64,000 bases of DNA from Fimbriimonadaceae bacterium (GTDB taxonomy: Bacteria; Armatimonadota; Fimbriimonadia; Fimbriimonadales; Fimbriimonadaceae), in assembly GCA_019694835.1 (NCBI GenBank), contig JAIBBE010000008.1, positions 17,305 to 81,304 of the forward strand, read 5' to 3'. Shown in pieces: positions 62,047 through 64,000 of the stretch; positions within the stretch are counted from its first letter, which is position 1, and each line of letters begins with the position of its first letter. Below the pieces are notes generated by a model, which saw only the letters and a program-made list of their open reading frames with translations, was not told where the DNA came from and did not search any database. Position numbers and translations under genes: made by a program.

Positions 62047-62143
62047 CCGGGCATGATGGAGCTTGATAGGAGTAATGCACCCAGGGACGCCCCCGCAACT
62101 CTGAAGTCAGAGCCGATGTTTGCATCGGGTGCGGCCAGCCCGG
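62047..62143 (+). ncRNA. Structured leader resembling a cobalamin riboswitch core
   Basis: Nested helices: CCGGGC 62047-62052 with GCCCGG 62138-62143; GCACCC 62077-62082 with GGGTGC 62127-62132; CTCTG 62099-62103 with CAGAG 62108-62112; and GATG 62115-62118 with CATC 62123-62126 (six pairs if the second helix gives up two). The string CCCCCGCAACT (62090-62100) and TTGATAGG before it recall the cobalamin riboswitch core, but the GCCACTGG box is not obvious. It ends 13 bases before the HAF-repeat gene. Confidence 0.4.
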
Positions 62144-62156
62144 GTCGGAGCAACGA

Positions 62157-63866
62157 ATGAGAAGAACGATTACAAGACACGTATGGTTGGTCGCGGCCAT
62201 TCTGATCCCTGCCAGCATAGCCCTTGCCCAGCCGTACCGCTACTACGTGACGGAAATGCCCGTAACGGGCACCTACAATGGATCGGGAGCCTATTCGGTC
62301 AACCGAGATGGTAGCGTCGTAGGCTACATGTGGGAAGGCAGTTTGGGACGTGCGTTCGTGTGGAACCCAATATCAAACAATAGTCACGTTGGAACCCAGT
62401 CCATGCTCAATCAGGTTGGCGGAGGCACTATGTCCGCAGCTAGTTCGATCAGTAGTAATGCCAAAATTGCGGGCTACGCGAGAGACGCTTCGGGGCAGTG
62501 GTTCTTGACGACTTGGGATAAAGCAACTGGCAATCCATCACCGCTCGTTCCGATAGTCGTGTCCTCGGGCCACGCGCTTGGGATCAATAATGCAGGCCAA
62601 ATCACCTACAATAGCGCTGGTTCCCCTTACGTCTATGACAACGGGACTAGTATTCTCTTAAGTTGCAGCTGGGGTGGGAATGCAGCCATTAACCAGGCTG
62701 GTGATGTCGTCGGCGGGTCGAACAACGGTCTTCTGGGTTCGTATCAAGGAACATTTTGGGAAGCCGGAAACTACGGCGTTAGCAATAATGTGGGAATGTT
62801 GTTCGGAGGAGGCTTTGTCGACTCGGGTGGGTTGCACGCCATTAATGACCAGCGGCGCACTACCGGCTATGTCGTGGAGGACGGAAAGACCCGAGCATAT
62901 TATTGGGATGTTTGGGTTGGGTCGCCTACATTCATACTTCCCCCCAGCGTCTACTCATCGGGATGGGGTCTCAATGATCAAGGAGATGTAGTCGGATCTT
63001 ATCAGAATCCGCAGGGCCACTATGGTAAGCCCTTTCTTTTCGAGGACGGCGTGTTCATTGACCTGCAGAGCGAGATAGATCCGCTGAGTGGCTGGTACCT
63101 GCAAGAAGCGTTCGATATCAATGAGTTCGGCCAAATCTGTGGCTTTGGGTATCTGAATGGTCGACCTCGTGGCTACCTTCTCACGCCCATCCCCACTAAC
63201 CAACCGCCACTTGCCACGAACGACTTCTACGGCGTTGACCAGCTGGGCACCCTGAACGAGCCTGCCCCTGGCATCCTCGTGAACGACAGCGACCCCGAAA
63301 ATGACGGACTCACGGTGGAGTTGTTGGCCGGGCCATCTCACGCGAGTTCGTTCCAACAGAACGCGAATGGCTCCTTCACCTACACGCCAACTGCCACGTT
63401 CTTCGGAACGGACACCTACACTTATCGAGTGTTCGACGGCACGACCTATTCAGATCCCGCGACGGTCACGATCACCGTTCGTCAGCCGGGAGCACAAGGG
63501 TTCATCACCGGTGGAGGCAAGTTCTTCCAGAGCGGTAACAAGTGCACGTTTGGATTCGTTGCGAAGGTGCAGGGAAATGGAGTGCAGGGCAACCTGGAGT
63601 TTCAGGATCACGGCATGGGACTCAATGTGAAGTCTGATAGCGTGGGATGGGTTTATGCTCCGAATCTGATCGACGGGTACTTCAGTGGTACCTGCTCGGT
63701 GAATGGTACGCCGGGCTACAGCTACTTCGTACAAATCCGCGACCGGGGAGAGCCTGGTCGTAACGACGACCTTTCGGTTTGGTTATTCGACGCTGCGGGC
63801 GTCCAGGTGTACTCGTCGAGTGGCACGTTGTCGGGTGGAGGAAACATTCAGATCCACGGATCGTGA
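62157..63866 (+). CDS. Secreted HAF-repeat protein with Ig-like and post-COAP-1 domains
   Basis: 569 residues, signal peptide (VWLVAAILIPASIALAQ). Residues ~40-355 have HAF-type extracellular repeats (INQAGDVVGGSNNG; LNDQGDVVGSYQNPQGHYGK; INEFGQICGFGYLNGRPRGY). Then a Cadherin/VCBS-like Ig domain (NDFYGVDQLGTLNEPAPGIL, SFTYTPTATFFGTDTYTYRV). The last ~130 residues, starting GFITGGGKFFQSGNKCTFGF, match a post-COAP-1-like domain (EFQDHGMGLNVKSDSV). No enzymatic motif; a cell-surface or matrix protein is likely. A structured leader precedes it. Confidence 0.83.
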   Translation: MRRTITRHVWLVAAILIPASIALAQPYRYYVTEMPVTGTYNGSGAYSVNRDGSVVGYMWEGSLGRAFVWNPISNNSHVGTQSMLNQVGGGTMSAASSISSNAKIAGYARDASGQWFLTTWDKATGNPSPLVPIVVSSGHALGINNAGQITYNSAGSPYVYDNGTSILLSCSWGGNAAINQAGDVVGGSNNGLLGSYQGTFWEAGNYGVSNNVGMLFGGGFVDSGGLHAINDQRRTTGYVVEDGKTRAYYWDVWVGSPTFILPPSVYSSGWGLNDQGDVVGSYQNPQGHYGKPFLFEDGVFIDLQSEIDPLSGWYLQEAFDINEFGQICGFGYLNGRPRGYLLTPIPTNQPPLATNDFYGVDQLGTLNEPAPGILVNDSDPENDGLTVELLAGPSHASSFQQNANGSFTYTPTATFFGTDTYTYRVFDGTTYSDPATVTITVRQPGAQGFITGGGKFFQSGNKCTFGFVAKVQGNGVQGNLEFQDHGMGLNVKSDSVGWVYAPNLIDGYFSGTCSVNGTPGYSYFVQIRDRGEPGRNDDLSVWLFDAAGVQVYSSSGTLSGGGNIQIHGS

Positions 63867-64000
63867 CTTCAAAGTGACCAGTCCCCAATTGTTGACCCAC
63901 TTAGAGTGTAAGGCTCTCTGCCTCCATTTTGAATGATAATTCCCTCCCGTACGACACGGGGCTCAAGCCCCCGAGTGCGGAGTGGGGACGGACTCGGTTG

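Noticed and set aside
62047..62143. Cyclic di-GMP (GEMM) riboswitch
   Set aside because: GGGACGC and CAGCCCGGG are reminiscent, but the GNAA tetraloop and GCAAAGCC core are missing; the cobalamin-like match is better.

Overview
The window looks like one contig piece of a Gram-negative-type bacterium of moderate-to-high GC, most likely Armatimonadota (Fimbriimonadia-like). This is inferred from the gene set: a compact mraZ-rsmH-ftsL-ftsI-murE-murF-mraY-murD cluster, many large secreted proteins (RHS/YD, dockerin-like, HAF-repeat, Asp-box propeller), Tat-exported Gfo/Idh/MocA and intradiol dioxygenase proteins, many GTG starts and 4-nt ATGA/GTGA gene overlaps. No rRNA, tRNA or CRISPR array was seen. 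Planctomycetota or another Armatimonadota class cannot be excluded without a phylogeny.

Layout. 1-7 kb: the 3' end of a cyclophilin, small secreted proteins, two translationally coupled AraC-GyrI paralogues, a GH4 glycosidase divergent from a single-domain response regulator, and an unrecognised protein. 6.9-17 kb: the division/cell-wall cluster behind a phased array of MraZ-type boxes; it stops after murD and ends in a secreted protein, followed by a dense patch of hairpin repeats. 17-18.3 kb: a small FnIII protein and a possible small partner. 18.4-25.4 kb: a four-gene, stop-start-overlapping unit of a secreted protein, a membrane-anchored TPR/C39-like peptidase, a 1510-residue RHS protein with a hydrophobic AT-richer C-terminal tip, and a 53-residue two-helix membrane ORF overlapping the RHS stop. 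I read this as a candidate RHS toxin/immunity locus. 25.5-25.8 kb: a decayed REP-associated transposase between inverted hairpins.

25.8-48.6 kb: mixed metabolism and envelope genes (dGTPase-like, MgtE, DUF4349 lipoprotein, aldo/keto reductase, MocA oxidoreductase, ApbE, SUMF1-like, ankyrin lipoprotein, ThuA, dioxygenase, BSP-type protease, S15/CocE hydrolase, CoaX, gluzincin, PLP-dependent cysteine synthase/CBS, GH44, two small-molecule kinases, DUF429, PIG-L). 48.6-64 kb: a secreted lipase, a frameshifted surface protein, an FG-GAP/dockerin protein, a large Asp-box propeller, a SARP-AAA regulator convergent with an AAA-TM-WD40 protein that carries a related ATPase module, and a HAF-repeat protein behind a structured, cobalamin-riboswitch-like leader.

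Throughout, intergenic gaps (especially between convergent genes) hold several families of imperfect palindromes whose paired arms show compensatory changes. Together with the transposase remnant they suggest an active or recently active REP/RAYT-like repeat system.
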